Part shown: positions 41,532 to 52,548 of the stretch, in pieces
How positions within the stretch are numbered: the stretch's first letter is position 1
Layout: every line of letters begins with the position of its first letter
NCBI RefSeq assembly: GCF_023805295.1
Contig: NZ_JAMSHT010000001.1
Location: 806,001-870,000, forward strand
Length of the DNA stretch: 64,000 nucleotides
Direction: 5' to 3'
DNA from: Sphingomicrobium sediminis
Lineage (GTDB): Bacteria > Pseudomonadota > Alphaproteobacteria > Sphingomonadales > Sphingomonadaceae
The notes under the pieces: generated by a model
The model's input: the letters and a program-made list of their open reading frames with translations, nothing else
Databases searched by the model: none
What the model was told of the DNA's origin: nothing
Position numbers and translations under genes: made by a program

Positions 41532-43166
41532 CTAGTCTCCGGCTACCAGCACTTCGACGATCGGCTTCTTGCCGGTCCAGGCGAAGGCACAGCGGCGGAC
41601 CGCGAGGCGGACCTTTTCGCGCGCCTGCCCGATCTCCGCCTTGGGGTCGAAAGCCTTCTCTGCAGCATCGGCTAGGTCGGCCACGAAATCCTCGGCATCC
41701 GCTTCGACCGGAACCCCCAGCGGGCTCACGGCGGGCGTACCCGCGAGATTGCCGTCAATGTCGAGCGCGAGCGCAACCGCGATCACGCCATTATAGCCAA
41801 GCTTGCGACGCTTGTTCATCGTCTCGCCATCGGCCGGCAGGATAACGTCGCCATCGAGGACGAGCCGTCCGGTACGGACATGATCGACCTTTTCGGGCTT
41901 GCCCGGTGCAAGCTTCAGCACTTCGCCATTCACCTGGAAGACGGCGTGTGGGATCCCGCTTTCGCGGCCCAGCTTGGCTTGCTCGCGCATATGGCGATTC
42001 TCGCCATGGACGGGGACGAGGATATGCGGGCGGATCCACTCGTACATCTGCTTAAGCTCCGGGCGACCCGGATGACCCGACACATGCACATGTGCCTGCT
42101 TCTCTGTGACGATATTCACTTCGAGATCGGACAGGCCGTTCATCACCCGCCCGATCGAGATTTCGTTGCCGGGAATCTGCTTGGACGAGAAGATGACAGT
42201 ATCGCCCGCCGACAGCTTCAGCTCATGATTGCCTGACGCGATACGCGCCAGCGCAGCGCGCGGCTCACCCTGCCCGCCCGTGGCAATGATGAGGATCTTG
42301 TCCTTGGGCAGGCGCATGGCCTCGTCGAAGCGCACCGGTGTCGGGAAATCGAGCAGGTAGCCAGTCGATTGCGCGACTCGGATGATGCGGTCGAGGCTAC
42401 GCCCCGCGACGCAAACCTCGCGGCCGGTTTCCTTGGCGATCCGCCCCAATGTTTCGAGCCGCGCCGCGTTGGACGCAAAGGTCGTGACCAAAACGCGCCC
42501 TTTGGCGGCACCGACGGCCTTGCTCAGCCCTTCGAAGACGCCCTGCTCGCTTCCGCTAGCTTTGTCGTCGAAGACATTGGTCGAATCGCATACCAGAGCG
42601 AGCACGCCTTCATCGCCGATCGCGGCCATGGCTTCGTCGCCCGTGGGCGTACCGAGCACGGGAGTCTCGTCGATCTTCCAGTCGCCCGTGTGAAAGACAT
42701 TGCCATAGGGTGTCTCGATGAGCACGCCATTGCCCTCGGGAATCGAGTGCGACAGCGCGACATAGCGGACATTGAAGGGGTCGAGTTCGACCGAGCCGTC
42801 GCGCTCGATGACGTTGATCTTGACCTGCCCCTGCAGCCCTTCGGCCTCGAGCTTCTCGTTGATGAGACCGGCGGTGAATGGCGTCGCGTAGAGCGGGACC
42901 TTCAACTCGTCGGCAAGGTAGGGAATCGCCCCGATATGATCCTCATGCCCATGTGTCAGGACGATGCCGACAAGCTCCTCCTGCCGCTCCTCGATAAATT
43001 CGAGGTCGGGAAGGATGAGGTCGACGCCGGGATAATAGGGATCGGCAAAGGTGAGGCCGAGATCGACCATCAGCCACTTGCCGCGGCAGCCATAGAGATT
43101 GACGTTCATGCCGATCTCGCCCGAGCCGCCAAGGGCCAGGAACAGCAATTCTTCTTGCGGGCTCAT
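41532..43166 (-). CDS. rnj: Ribonuclease J
   Basis: A 544-residue metallo-beta-lactamase/beta-CASP ribonuclease that matures and decays RNA with 5'-exo and endonuclease activity. The metal motif is [16 protein letters not shown], with the later [16 protein letters not shown] and the beta-[15 protein letters not shown] and [10 protein letters not shown] motifs. Its ATG overlaps the coaX stop (ATGA). Confidence 0.95.
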   Translation of the reverse strand: MSPQEELLFLALGGSGEIGMNVNLYGCRGKWLMVDLGLTFADPYYPGVDLILPDLEFIEERQEELVGIVLTHGHEDHIGAIPYLADELKVPLYATPFTAGLINEKLEAEGLQGQVKINVIERDGSVELDPFNVRYVALSHSIPEGNGVLIETPYGNVFHTGDWKIDETPVLGTPTGDEAMAAIGDEGVLALVCDSTNVFDDKASGSEQGVFEGLSKAVGAAKGRVLVTTFASNAARLETLGRIAKETGREVCVAGRSLDRIIRVAQSTGYLLDFPTPVRFDEAMRLPKDKILIIATGGQGEPRAALARIASGNHELKLSAGDTVIFSSKQIPGNEISIGRVMNGLSDLEVNIVTEKQAHVHVSGHPGRPELKQMYEWIRPHILVPVHGENRHMREQAKLGRESGIPHAVFQVNGEVLKLAPGKPEKVDHVRTGRLVLDGDVILPADGETMNKRRKLGYNGVIAVALALDIDGNLAGTPAVSPLGVPVEADAEDFVADLADAAEKAFDPKAEIGQAREKVRLAVRRCAFAWTGKKPIVEVLVAGD

Positions 43167-43942
43167 GATGCTTTCGCCTGGTCGTAGAGCTGGATGAGGC
43201 CGCGCAGCGTCAGTTCGAAATCGACATGGTCGAACAGGCCGTCGACATCGTCGAACAAGGCGGCAAGCCCACCGGTGGCGATCACCTTGGCCGGGCGCCC
43301 GATCTCAGCGCGCGTGCGCTCGATCAGCCCCTCGATCATCGAGACATAGCCCCAATAGATTCCGATCAGCATCTGGCCCTGCGTGGTCGTTCCGATGACG
43401 CTGTCATCATCTGGGCGTTCGATCGCGATGCGCGGGAGCTGCGCGGTATTGCCAACCAAGGCATCGAGGCTGAGATTGACGCCGGGGGCGATAACACCTC
43501 CCTTATAGGCGCCCGAATAATCGACCACGTCGAAGGTTGTCGCGGTCCCGAAATCGATGATGATGAGGTCGCCTTCATAGGCGGCATGCGCGGCGATGGC
43601 ATTGAGCGCGCGGTCGGCACCAAGATTTTGAGGCTCCTCGACGTCGAGCTGGAGCGGCCATGCCGCCTTGCCCTGCCCGCCAATGATCAACTCGCACTTG
43701 CAATAGCGGCCGGCCAACTGCTGCAGATTGTAGAGCGCGCGCGGCACGACGGTCGCGGCGATCATGTCGTCAATATCTTCGAGGCTGAGCCCTTCAATCT
43801 CCAGCAATTGCTTGAGCCAGACCGCATATTCGTCGGCCGTACGCCGCGGATCGGTCGCGATGCGCCAGCGCGACCGCACCTTGCCATCTTCGACAAGCGC
43901 GAAGACAAGATTCGTATTTCCAACGTCGACAGCTAGCAGCAT
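43163..43942 (-). CDS. coaX: Type III pantothenate kinase
   Basis: Phosphorylates pantothenate, first step of CoA synthesis. The 259-residue ASKHA-fold enzyme has the N-terminal phosphate motif [14 protein letters not shown], the [12 protein letters not shown] substrate region and [14 protein letters not shown], with [15 protein letters not shown] following. It overlaps rnj by four bases and is nine bases downstream of birA. Confidence 0.96.
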   Translation of the reverse strand: MLLAVDVGNTNLVFALVEDGKVRSRWRIATDPRRTADEYAVWLKQLLEIEGLSLEDIDDMIAATVVPRALYNLQQLAGRYCKCELIIGGQGKAAWPLQLDVEEPQNLGADRALNAIAAHAAYEGDLIIIDFGTATTFDVVDYSGAYKGGVIAPGVNLSLDALVGNTAQLPRIAIERPDDDSVIGTTTQGQMLIGIYWGYVSMIEGLIERTRAEIGRPAKVIATGGLAALFDDVDGLFDHVDFELTLRGLIQLYDQAKAS

Positions 43943-43951
43943 TGTCCTATC

Positions 43952-44665
43952 CTACTCCCCGCGGCTTGCCGTGGCGAGCGTGACGTCTCCGGCGCGGATT
44001 TCCAGCATGGTCTCGCCCGTATCCAAGCGGAGCGCGCCGTCCTCGGTCAGCCCGGCAAAACGTCCCTGTTTGACCACGCCGTCCCCATCGTGAACCGACA
44101 GATCGGTGCCGACCGGGTGGCCACGCTGCATCCAGGCCATGATGATCGCCGACGGCTCGCTCGAACGCCATGCCGACAAGAGGCGCGAAAACGCCCCGGC
44201 AAGCAACGGCGCGAACGCTTCGGGGGCAATGACGACGTCATCTTTCAACGACGCGATCTCGCGGCCTTCGATCTCGGGGGCCGCCGCGAGATTGACGCCG
44301 AAGCCCGCGACAACCTTGCCCCCCGACCGCTCGAGCAGGATGCCTGCCAGCTTGGCCCCGCCCAGCAGCAAGTCATTGGGCCATTTGAGCATGAGGTCGG
44401 CCTGCGGCGCGGCCAGTTCAACCGCATCGATCAGCGCCAGCCCTGCGACCAGCGACAAGGTCGCAGCAGGCGGATCGCCATCCTTCAGCTGGACGAGCGT
44501 CGATCCGAAGAAATTGCCGTCCAGCCCCTCCCAATCACGGCCCTGACGACCGCGTCCGGCATCCTGGCGTTTGGCAACGAGCCAATCGCCCTCGACCGCG
44601 TGAATGTCACCGGCAAGGTCCGAATTGGTGGACCCGGTCAGTTCGACGACGCGAATGCGGCTCAG
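43952..44665 (-). CDS. birA: Biotin--[acetyl-CoA-carboxylase] ligase, non-canonical start
   Basis: Attaches biotin to carboxylase carrier domains; this is the short form without a DNA-binding domain. The reading frame contains TGSTNSDLAGD, the biotin-AMP loop AGRGRQGRDWEG, LKWPNDLLLGGAKLAGIL and the C-terminal SH3-like part. The expected N-terminus (SRIRVVELTGSTNSDL) has no ATG, GTG or TTG; the only plausible codon is CTG at 44665, which overlaps the nuoN stop as CTGA. A TTG at 44458 would delete the active-site loop. From the CTG the protein is 237 residues, a normal length. Confidence 0.85.
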   Translation of the reverse strand: MSRIRVVELTGSTNSDLAGDIHAVEGDWLVAKRQDAGRGRQGRDWEGLDGNFFGSTLVQLKDGDPPAATLSLVAGLALIDAVELAAPQADLMLKWPNDLLLGGAKLAGILLERSGGKVVAGFGVNLAAAPEIEGREIASLKDDVVIAPEAFAPLLAGAFSRLLSAWRSSEPSAIIMAWMQRGHPVGTDLSVHDGDGVVKQGRFAGLTEDGALRLDTGETMLEIRAGDVTLATASRGE

Positions 44666-46107
44666 AGGACAGCCCCGGCAGCCTGCGTCGCAATGTCGCC
44701 AAGCGGCCCGATCAGGACGTAGCCGAGCGGCGAGACGATCAGCGCGAAGATGGCGATAAACGCACCTTCAAGCCAGCCACAGGCATAGTGCAGCTCTTTC
44801 TCGCGCTCATCGAAGTACATCACCTTGACGATCTTGATGTAATAGAAAGCGCCGACGACAGCACCAAGGGCCGCTAGCACTGCGAATACCAGCAAACCTG
44901 CATCGACTGCAGCGGTGAACACAAGAAGCTTGGGCCAGAAGCCGAAGAGGGGCGGAATGCCCGCAAGGCTGAACATGAAAATGCTCAAAGCAGCCGCCAT
45001 GCCCGGACGCGATTGCGACAGCCCCTTGAGGTCGGCGATCGCTTCGATGGGCTGGTTGTTCTCGTCCTGAAGATTGAGCACGACGAGAAACGCACCCAGC
45101 GTCATCACCGTGTAGATCGCCATGTAGAAGAGCACCGAGCTCGCGCCCTGCTCCCCGCCGGCGGCGAGGCCGACCAGCACGAAGCCGATATTGTTGATCG
45201 AGGAATAGGCCAGCAGGCGCTTGATGTTGGTTTGCCCGTAGGCGGCAATGGCGCCCAGATAGATGCTCGCCAGCGCGACGAACATGATGATCTGCTGCCA
45301 CGCATCGATCGCCGGTCCCATCGCCTCGAGGCAGACGCGTGCGGTCAGCAGGACCGCGGCAACCTTCGGGGCCGAGGCAAAGAAGGTCGTCACTGGCGTC
45401 GGCGCGCCTTCATAGACGTCGGGCGTCCACATGTGGAACGGTACGGCGCTGATCTTGAAGGCAAGGCCGGCCAGCGTGAAGACGAGGCCGAACAGGATGC
45501 CGAGGCCAAGATCCTCGGTGCCCGCGAAGACGTTGGCGATCCCGACATAGCTGGTCGTGCCGGTGAAGCCGTAGAGCAACGAGATGCCGTAGAGCAGGAT
45601 GCCCGACGCAAGCGCGCCAAGGACGAAATATTTGAGGCCCGCCTCGGCCGACCGCGCATCGGTGCGGCGATAAGAAGCGAGGATGTAGGCCGCGAGGCTG
45701 TTCAATTCGAGGCCCACATAGAGGGTGATGAGGTTGGTCGACGAGACCATCACCGCCATGCCGACCGTAGCGAGCAAGATCAGCACCGGATATTCGGGGC
45801 CATGCTCCTCGTCGCCCCCGAACCAGCGGTCCGCCGCGATGATTGCGACGATAGCCGAGATGAAGATCAGCACCTTGCCATAGACGGCGAAGGGATCGGC
45901 CGAGAGAAGACCGCCGAACAGCGGGCCGGCACTCGACGGCTCGGTGCCGACAAGCGCGGCGATCGTCGCAGCGATAAGCAATGCGACCGTGCCCCAGGTC
46001 GTGATCTTGGTGGCACGCGCGCCCATCGTCGAGGCGGTCAGCATCAGAACCGGCTCACCGAAGATGAGAATGAGTTCGGGCAGGATGGCTGCGAAATTAT
46101 AGGTCAT
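44662..46107 (-). CDS. nuoN: NADH-quinone oxidoreductase subunit N
   Basis: An antiporter-like proton-pumping membrane subunit of complex I, 481 residues with about 14 hydrophobic helices. The conserved charged segments are present: GLELNSLAAYILASYRR, the lysine in FKISAVPFHMWTPDVYEG and TNIKRLLAYSSINNIGFVL. ATGA overlap with nuoM upstream; its stop overlaps the presumed birA start. Confidence 0.97.
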   Translation of the reverse strand: MTYNFAAILPELILIFGEPVLMLTASTMGARATKITTWGTVALLIAATIAALVGTEPSSAGPLFGGLLSADPFAVYGKVLIFISAIVAIIAADRWFGGDEEHGPEYPVLILLATVGMAVMVSSTNLITLYVGLELNSLAAYILASYRRTDARSAEAGLKYFVLGALASGILLYGISLLYGFTGTTSYVGIANVFAGTEDLGLGILFGLVFTLAGLAFKISAVPFHMWTPDVYEGAPTPVTTFFASAPKVAAVLLTARVCLEAMGPAIDAWQQIIMFVALASIYLGAIAAYGQTNIKRLLAYSSINNIGFVLVGLAAGGEQGASSVLFYMAIYTVMTLGAFLVVLNLQDENNQPIEAIADLKGLSQSRPGMAAALSIFMFSLAGIPPLFGFWPKLLVFTAAVDAGLLVFAVLAALGAVVGAFYYIKIVKVMYFDEREKELHYACGWLEGAFIAIFALIVSPLGYVLIGPLGDIATQAAGAVL

Positions 46108-47615
46108 TGCGCAGCCTCCCCAGCTGCTTCGCTTAGGGGCGCGTCAAAGGCGGGCGTGGAGGGCGCGAGCCGCTCGACAAGATAGCCTACATCGGCGCGC
46201 ATCGGCTTCATGAAGCTTTCCGGATAGACGCCCATCCACAGGACGACGGCAGCGATCGGGGCGAGCAGCAGCCATTCGCGGCTGACCATGTCCTTCAATG
46301 CGGCGGCCTCGGCCGTGCGCGCTTCGCCGTAGCAGATGCGCCAGTAGAGGAAGAGCATGTAGCCGGCGCCCAGGATGATGCCCGTGGTCGCGACAACCGC
46401 ACCCCAGGTCGACATTTCATAGGTGCCGACTAGCGCCAGGAATTCGCCAACGAAGCCGCTGGTCCCCGGTAGGCCGATCGAGGCCATGGTGAAGAAGAGG
46501 AAAAACAGGGCGTAGGCCGGCATGTTATTCGCCAGCCCCCCATATTTGGCAATCTCGCGGGTATGCATGCGGTCGTAGATGACGCCGACGCACAGGAAGA
46601 GCGCGCCCGAAACGAGGCCGTGGCTGAGCATGACGATCATCGCGCCTTCGATGCCCTGACGGTTCATCGCGAACAGGCCGAAGGTCACGAACGCCATGTG
46701 CGCGACGGACGAATAAGCGATGAGCTTCTTCATGTCCTTCTGCACTAGCGCGACGAGGCTGGTGTAGACCACCGCGACACCCGACAGGATGAAGACGAGC
46801 GGCACGAAGTCGGCGCTGGCGTCAGGGAACATGGGCAGGCTGAAGCGGATGAAACCGTAGCCGCCCATCTTCAGGAGCACACCGGCCAGGATGACCGAAC
46901 CGGCCGTCGGGGCCTGAACGTGCGCGTCTGGAAGCCAGGTGTGGACCGGCCACATCGGCATCTTCACCGCAAAGCTGGCAAAGAAAGCGAGCCACAACCA
47001 CCACTGCACGTTCGGCGCGAAATCCGCTTCCATCAGGTAGGGGATGTAGGTCGTTCCCGCCGTCTGGATCATGTAGATCATCGCGATCAGCATCAGGATC
47101 GAGCCGGCCAGCGTGTAGAGGAAGAATTTGTAGGCTGCCTTGATCTTATCGGCGCCGCCCCAGATGCCGATGACCAGATACATCGGGATGAGGCCGCCTT
47201 CGAAGAAGATATAGAAGAGGATGAGGTCCTGCGCAGCGAACACACCGATCATCAGCGCTTCGATAAACAGGAAGGCACTCATATATTCGGGCACACGATG
47301 CTGGATCGCGCGCCAGCTGGCACCGATACAGATCGGCATCAGGAAGACGCTGAGCATGATCAGCAGCATGGCAATGCCGTCGATGCCGAGCGCCCATGCG
47401 GGCGTCAGCGGGCTGTCGCCGAGGCTGATATATTCGACATATTGCCAGCGCTCGCCGCCCGGCTCGAAGCCGAGCCACATCATCACGCCCAGCGCGAAGG
47501 TGACGAGCGTGGCGATCAGGGCCGTCCAGCGCGCGCTGTTGGCGCTCATGAACAGGACGACGATGCCCGCAACGAAGGGCAACGCGATCAGCGTCGAGAG
47601 AATGGGAAAGTCCAT
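46104..47615 (-). CDS. nuoM: NADH-quinone oxidoreductase subunit M
   Basis: A second antiporter-like subunit of complex I, 503 residues. Marks are the FFEGGLIPMYLVIGIWGG segment with the key Glu, AVKMPMWPVHTWLPDAHVQA with the key Lys, and KDMKKLIAYSSVAHMAFV. The ATG at 47615 overlaps the nuoL stop (TAATG), so it is taken over a start 12 bases upstream. ATGA overlap to nuoN. Confidence 0.97.
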   Translation of the reverse strand: MDFPILSTLIALPFVAGIVVLFMSANSARWTALIATLVTFALGVMMWLGFEPGGERWQYVEYISLGDSPLTPAWALGIDGIAMLLIMLSVFLMPICIGASWRAIQHRVPEYMSAFLFIEALMIGVFAAQDLILFYIFFEGGLIPMYLVIGIWGGADKIKAAYKFFLYTLAGSILMLIAMIYMIQTAGTTYIPYLMEADFAPNVQWWLWLAFFASFAVKMPMWPVHTWLPDAHVQAPTAGSVILAGVLLKMGGYGFIRFSLPMFPDASADFVPLVFILSGVAVVYTSLVALVQKDMKKLIAYSSVAHMAFVTFGLFAMNRQGIEGAMIVMLSHGLVSGALFLCVGVIYDRMHTREIAKYGGLANNMPAYALFFLFFTMASIGLPGTSGFVGEFLALVGTYEMSTWGAVVATTGIILGAGYMLFLYWRICYGEARTAEAAALKDMVSREWLLLAPIAAVVLWMGVYPESFMKPMRADVGYLVERLAPSTPAFDAPLSEAAGEAAQ

Positions 47616-49627
47616 TAGTTCGCCCACCAGAAGGCCCAGCTTGCCGCGGCGATGAGGCCGAGCAGCATGACCAACGCATAGCTATAGAGATATCCGGACT
47701 GGAGCTTTGCCGTGAGGCCATTGCCCCAGTCGACGACCTTGGCCGCGCCATGCGGGCCGAAACGGTCGATCGTCTGTTCGTCACCACGCTTCCAGAAGAA
47801 GCGACCGATGGCGAGCGACGGCTTCACGAACAGGATGTCGTACAGCTCGTCGAAATACCATTTGTTCTTGAGGAAGCTGTACAGCCCGCCCGTATTGGCA
47901 ACCAGCTTGGCCGGCAGCGACGGATTGCGGATATACATGTTCCAGGCAATGAACAGGCCGGTCAGCATCATGATCGCGGGCGATAGCTTGATCAGGTACG
48001 GCACGTTGTGCGCCGCCTCGACCAGCACTTCGTTATGCACGAGGCTGCCCGCCCAAAATGCGGCACCTTCCTCGGTCCCGAAGAAGGGATAGTAGAAGGC
48101 ATAACCGGCAAACACCGCGCCCAGCGACAGGACGCCCAGCGGGACGAGCATCGTCCACGGGCTTTCATGCGGATGATAGCCGCCCGTCTTGTCTGCGCCA
48201 GCTTGCTCGGGCGTCTTGTGGACGCTGTGCTGGATATGTTCGCTCTCGATCCAGCGCGGCTTGCCCCAGAAGGTGAGGAACATCAGGCGCCAGCTGTAGA
48301 AGCTGGTCATCAGCGCCGCGGTGAGGCCGATGAAGAAGGCGAACATGCCCGCCTCGGTGCCGACCGCATAAGCGCTCTCGATGATCGCATCCTTCGAGAA
48401 GAAGCCGGCAAAGCCGAAATAGCTGCCCGGAATGCCGACGCCGGTAATGGCGAGCGTACCGAGCATCATCGCCCAGAAGGTGATGGGGATCTTTTTCCTG
48501 AGATTGCCATAGTAACGCATGTCCTGCTCGTGATGCATGGCGTGGATGACCGAGCCGGCACCAAGGAAGAGCAGCGCCTTGAAAAATGCGTGCGTGAACA
48601 GGTGGAACATCGCCGCGCCATAGGCGCCGACGCCCGCGGCGAAGAACATGTAGCCGAGCTGCGAACAGGTCGAATAGGCGATGACGCGCTTGATGTCGGT
48701 CTGGACGAGGCCGACCGTCGCGGCGAACAAGGCCGTAGCGGCACCGACGTAAGTGACCAATTCCATCGCGCCGGGCGCTGCTTCGAAGAGCGGCGAGAGG
48801 CGGCAGACCATGAAGACGCCCGCCGTGACCATGGTCGCGGCATGGATCAGCGCCGACACGGGCGTCGGGCCTTCCATTGCGTCCGGCAGCCAGGTGTGAA
48901 GGCCAAGCTGCGCCGATTTGCCCATCGCCCCGATGAAAAGAAGGATGCAGATCAGCGTCAGCGTATCGACGCTCATGCCGGCAAAGCCGATCGAGGTGCC
49001 GACCGCGGTGGGCGCGGCGTCGAGGATGGCGGGAATGCTGACCGTCCCGAACACCAGGAAGGCCGCGAAGATACCGAGACTGAAGCCGAAATCGCCGACG
49101 CGGTTGACGACGAAGGCCTTGATCGCGGCGGCGTTGGCGCTGGGCTTGTGATACCAGAAACCGATGAGGAGGTAGGAAGCGAGGCCCACCCCTTCCCAAC
49201 CGAAGAACATCTGCACCAGGCTGTCGGCAGTCACGAGCATAAGCATCGCGAAGGTGAAGAGCGACAGATAAGCGAAGAACCTGGGCTGCGAGGGATCCTC
49301 CTCCATATAGCCCCAGCTATAGAGGTGGACGAGGCTTGAAACGGTCGTGACGACGACCAGCATGACCGCGGTCAGCGTGTCGACGCGCAGCGCCCAGTCG
49401 ATCTCCATGTCGCCCGAATTGATCCAGTCGAGCACCGGCACGACGGTTGCCGTGTTGGCGCCCGAAAGGAAGCCGATGAAGATCGGCCACGAGAGCGCGC
49501 AGGCGATGAACAATGCACCGGTGGTGACGATCTTGGGCGGCACCTTGCCGATCGCGCGGCCGCCAAGGCCCGCGATGATCGCTGCCAGCAAAGGCAGGAA
49601 GACGATGAGCTTGATCGAAAGGTCCAT
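47615..49627 (-). CDS. nuoL: NADH-quinone oxidoreductase subunit L
   Basis: The distal proton-pumping subunit of complex I with the long lateral helix, 670 residues. Motifs include [40 protein letters not shown], and [18 protein letters not shown]. The C-terminal part (after about residue 570) contains the lateral and anchoring helices. The ATG at 49627 overlaps the nuoK stop (TAATG). Confidence 0.97.
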   Translation of the reverse strand: MDLSIKLIVFLPLLAAIIAGLGGRAIGKVPPKIVTTGALFIACALSWPIFIGFLSGANTATVVPVLDWINSGDMEIDWALRVDTLTAVMLVVVTTVSSLVHLYSWGYMEEDPSQPRFFAYLSLFTFAMLMLVTADSLVQMFFGWEGVGLASYLLIGFWYHKPSANAAAIKAFVVNRVGDFGFSLGIFAAFLVFGTVSIPAILDAAPTAVGTSIGFAGMSVDTLTLICILLFIGAMGKSAQLGLHTWLPDAMEGPTPVSALIHAATMVTAGVFMVCRLSPLFEAAPGAMELVTYVGAATALFAATVGLVQTDIKRVIAYSTCSQLGYMFFAAGVGAYGAAMFHLFTHAFFKALLFLGAGSVIHAMHHEQDMRYYGNLRKKIPITFWAMMLGTLAITGVGIPGSYFGFAGFFSKDAIIESAYAVGTEAGMFAFFIGLTAALMTSFYSWRLMFLTFWGKPRWIESEHIQHSVHKTPEQAGADKTGGYHPHESPWTMLVPLGVLSLGAVFAGYAFYYPFFGTEEGAAFWAGSLVHNEVLVEAAHNVPYLIKLSPAIMMLTGLFIAWNMYIRNPSLPAKLVANTGGLYSFLKNKWYFDELYDILFVKPSLAIGRFFWKRGDEQTIDRFGPHGAAKVVDWGNGLTAKLQSGYLYSYALVMLLGLIAAASWAFWWAN

Positions 49628-49932
49628 TAGCCCTTCATCCGGTTGACATCATCGACCGCGATCGAGCCGCGGCGACGGAAGAAGATGACGAGGATAGCCA
49701 GACCGATGGCAGCCTCGGCGGCAGCCACGGTCAGCACGAACATCGCGAACACCTGGCCCGTCAGGTCGCCCAGATAGGCGCTGAACGCGACGAGGTTGAT
49801 GTTCACCGACAGGAGGATGAGCTCGATGGCCATCAGCATGAGGATGATGTTGCGGCGATTGAGGAAGATGCCCAGCACGCCGATGGTGAAAAGTACCGCG
49901 GCGACGGCGAGATAATGTCCGAGACCGATCAC
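49627..49932 (-). CDS. nuoK: NADH-quinone oxidoreductase subunit K
   Basis: A 101-residue membrane subunit with three helices. The conserved glutamates lie in [20 protein letters not shown] and [19 protein letters not shown] overlap with nuoJ, TAATG with nuoL. Confidence 0.97.
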   Translation of the reverse strand: MIGLGHYLAVAAVLFTIGVLGIFLNRRNIILMLMAIELILLSVNINLVAFSAYLGDLTGQVFAMFVLTVAAAEAAIGLAILVIFFRRRGSIAVDDVNRMKG

Positions 49933-50531
49933 AGCTCGACCCCCTTGCCGCTTTCCGGCTGCTTGAGTTGGATCGCTTCCTTGGGATCGCGGGCGACCTG
50001 CTTGGAGATCTTCTGCGGACGCTGGTCACCGCGCGAGCGATGCGTCAGCACCACCGCACCGATCAGCGCGACCAGCAGGATCAGGCCCGACAGTTCGAAC
50101 GGCACGAGGAAGCGGCTGTACAGAAGCTCGCCAAAGGCTTCGATGTTGGACTGGCCGGTTTCCGGCGGCGCCTCGGCGATGACCGGGCCCGAGCGACCGG
50201 CAATGACAGCAATGGCCATTTCCGACAGCAAAACGAGCGCGATGAGGATGCCGAAGGGCAAATTCTGCGTGAACCCGCTGCGCAGCGCGGCAAAGTCGAT
50301 GTCCAGCATCATGACGATGAACAGGAACAGCACCGCAACCGCACCCACATAGACGAGGATCACGAGGATCGCGATGAACTCCGCGCCCAGCAGGATCATC
50401 AGGCCCGCGGCATTGAAAAAGGTCACGATCAACCAGAGCACCGAGTGCACCGGGTTGCGCGCGAACACGACGAGGATCGCCGAGAGAATGGCGAGCGTCG
50501 CGAACAGGTAGAAGGATAAGGTTGCGATCAT
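49929..50531 (-). CDS. nuoJ: NADH-quinone oxidoreductase subunit J
   Basis: A 200-residue, five-helix membrane subunit. The conserved third helix ([20 protein letters not shown]), with its bulge near VGAVAVL, is present. It starts 27 bases after nuoI, one of the few uncoupled junctions in the array, and overlaps nuoK by ATGA. Confidence 0.96.
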   Translation of the reverse strand: MIATLSFYLFATLAILSAILVVFARNPVHSVLWLIVTFFNAAGLMILLGAEFIAILVILVYVGAVAVLFLFIVMMLDIDFAALRSGFTQNLPFGILIALVLLSEMAIAVIAGRSGPVIAEAPPETGQSNIEAFGELLYSRFLVPFELSGLILLVALIGAVVLTHRSRGDQRPQKISKQVARDPKEAIQLKQPESGKGVEL

Positions 50532-50558
50532 GATCGTCCTGGTCGTTTCGTCGGCGCG

Positions 50559-51041
50559 TTAGCGATAGGCTGCATCGGCGGCAAGGTTGGCGGCAATCGC
50601 CTGTTCCCACTTGTCGCCATTCTCGAGAAGCTTGGCCTTGTCGTAGAGCAGTTCCTCGCGCGTTTCGGTCGCAAATTCGAGGTTGGGCCCTTCGACGATG
50701 GCATCGACCGGGCAGGCCTCCTGGCACAGCCCGCAATAGATGCACTTCACCATGTCGATGTCGTAGCGCGTCGTGCGGCGCGAGCCGTCATCGCGCGGTT
50801 CGGCCTCGATGGTGATGGCCTGCGCCGGGCAGATTGCCTCGCACAGCTTGCACGCAATGCAGCGCTCTTCCCCGTTTGGATAGCGACGCAGCGCATGCTC
50901 ACCGCGAAAGCGCGGGCTCATCGGCGTCTTCTCGTACGGATAGTTGATGGTCGCCTTGGGCTTGAAGAAATATTTGAGGGTCAGCAGGTGCGCCCCCAAA
51001 AATTCCCACAGCGAAAAGGCTTTCAGCGCACGCGCAATCAT
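50559..51041 (-). CDS. nuoI: NADH-quinone oxidoreductase subunit I
   Basis: The 160-residue ferredoxin-like subunit that carries clusters N6a and N6b. Two 4Fe-4S motifs are seen: [13 protein letters not shown] and [16 protein letters not shown]. In this window it is preceded not by nuoH directly but by a 152-residue ORF whose stop overlaps its ATG. Confidence 0.97.
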   Translation of the reverse strand: MIARALKAFSLWEFLGAHLLTLKYFFKPKATINYPYEKTPMSPRFRGEHALRRYPNGEERCIACKLCEAICPAQAITIEAEPRDDGSRRTTRYDIDMVKCIYCGLCQEACPVDAIVEGPNLEFATETREELLYDKAKLLENGDKWEQAIAANLAADAAYR

Positions 51042-51496
51042 TCTGAGTCACCTTCTTGGGCAAAGGTCCAATCGGACTTGCAATTTGCCTTGGCTACCAG
51101 TCGCTCCGGCAAGGATGCATCATGCGGCGTCGCCTGCGTGAGGACACCGACGCTGCGCGCATTGGGCAAGAGGACGAAATCGAGCCGCATGGTGGGCTCA
51201 TCGTCGAAACGGAAGCGCAGGCTGTAGCGCCGATGCGTTTCGCTTGCCGAAACAAGCCACATGTAGCGACGGCCGGCGAGCGGCGATTCCTGCAAGGTCG
51301 ACACGTCGAGCGGCAGGCCGAAATCGGGCGAATGTTCGGCCGGGAATGTCGGCGCGATACCTTCGACACGAACGCTCTGCCCGTCGATCACCATCGAGCA
51401 TTGAAAGTCGACGCCCGGAACAGGCGGCGCGCCAGGATTGGCCCGCCCTACCATGGCTGGCTGCATCGCGAGTGACAAAGCGATCGCGCTGATCAC
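51038..51496 (-). CDS. Exported hypothetical protein between nuoH and nuoI
   Basis: A 152-residue protein I do not recognise. A short hydrophobic start ([19 protein letters not shown]) looks like a signal peptide. The mature part has two cysteines ([10 protein letters not shown] and [10 protein letters not shown]) far apart and several beta-strand-like segments ([31 protein letters not shown]). It is embedded in the operon: its start overlaps the nuoH stop and its stop overlaps the nuoI start, both as ATGA. An accessory or assembly role for complex I is possible but unproven. Confidence 0.75.
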   Translation of the reverse strand: MISAIALSLAMQPAMVGRANPGAPPVPGVDFQCSMVIDGQSVRVEGIAPTFPAEHSPDFGLPLDVSTLQESPLAGRRYMWLVSASETHRRYSLRFRFDDEPTMRLDFVLLPNARSVGVLTQATPHDASLPERLVAKANCKSDWTFAQEGDSE

Positions 51497-52548
51497 AGCA
51501 TGCCTCCCTCATAGCGGGTCAGCATGAGCCAGCCCGAGACGAGAACGACGAAGAAAATCGAGAGCGGCAGGAAGATCTTCCACCCGAGCCGCATCAGCTG
51601 GTCGTAGCGATAGCGCGGCACGGTCGCCTTCACCCACCCGAAAATGAAGAAGAAGATCCCGATCTTGAGGAAGAGCCAGAGGATGCCCGGGATCGCATAG
51701 AGCGGCGCCCAGTCGATCGGCGGCAGGAACCCGCCCCAGAAGAGCAGCGCATTCAGCGCGCACATCAAAAGCACGTTGGCATATTCGCCGAGCCAGAAGA
51801 GCGCGAAGCTCATCGAGCTATATTCCGTCTGGTGACCCGCGACGAGTTCGCTTTCCGCTTCAACGAGGTCGAACGGCGTACGGAACGTCTCGGCCATCGA
51901 GCTGATGAGGAAGACCACCGCCATCGGGAACAGGATCGGGCTGAAGCCGAAGCCGTTCAGGAAGCCGAGCACGAGACCCTGCTGCGCCAGCACGATCTCG
52001 GTGAGGTTGAAGGTGCCGGCCCACAGCACGACGCCGATGATGACAAAGCCGAGGCTGACCTCGTAGCTCACCATCTGCGCGGCGGCGCGAAGCGCGGAGA
52101 AGAAGGGATATTTGGAGTTGGACGCCCAGCCCGCAATGATCACGCCGTAGACGCCGATCGACCCGATCGCGAGAATGTAGAGCAGGCCGATATTGAGATC
52201 GGCGAGCACGACGCCGACATCGAACGGCACCACCGCCCAGACCAACAGCGCGATCGTGAAAGTGATGATCGGCGCGATGAGGAAGAGCGCCTTGTTTGCG
52301 CTCGATGGGATAATGGTTTCCTTGAGGAAGACCTTGATGCCGTCGGCGAAGCTTTGCAGCAGCCCGAACGGACCGACCACGTTAGGCCCCTTGCGCAGCG
52401 CCATCGCCGCCCAGAGCTTGCGCTCGGCGTAGATGACCATCGCCACCGCGAACATCAGCGGGAAAGCGATGAGCAGGATGCCCGACAGGTGCGCGAAAAA
52501 CCACGCCCAGCCATCGCTCATGCCCAGATTCTGGAAGAAAGCGGTCAT
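51493..52548 (-). CDS. nuoH: NADH-quinone oxidoreductase subunit H
   Basis: The 351-residue membrane subunit at the quinone site. Signature loops are present: [40 protein letters not shown] with YEV following, and [23 protein letters not shown] overlap with nuoG upstream. Confidence 0.97.
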   Translation of the reverse strand: MTAFFQNLGMSDGWAWFFAHLSGILLIAFPLMFAVAMVIYAERKLWAAMALRKGPNVVGPFGLLQSFADGIKVFLKETIIPSSANKALFLIAPIITFTIALLVWAVVPFDVGVVLADLNIGLLYILAIGSIGVYGVIIAGWASNSKYPFFSALRAAAQMVSYEVSLGFVIIGVVLWAGTFNLTEIVLAQQGLVLGFLNGFGFSPILFPMAVVFLISSMAETFRTPFDLVEAESELVAGHQTEYSSMSFALFWLGEYANVLLMCALNALLFWGGFLPPIDWAPLYAIPGILWLFLKIGIFFFIFGWVKATVPRYRYDQLMRLGWKIFLPLSIFFVVLVSGWLMLTRYEGGML

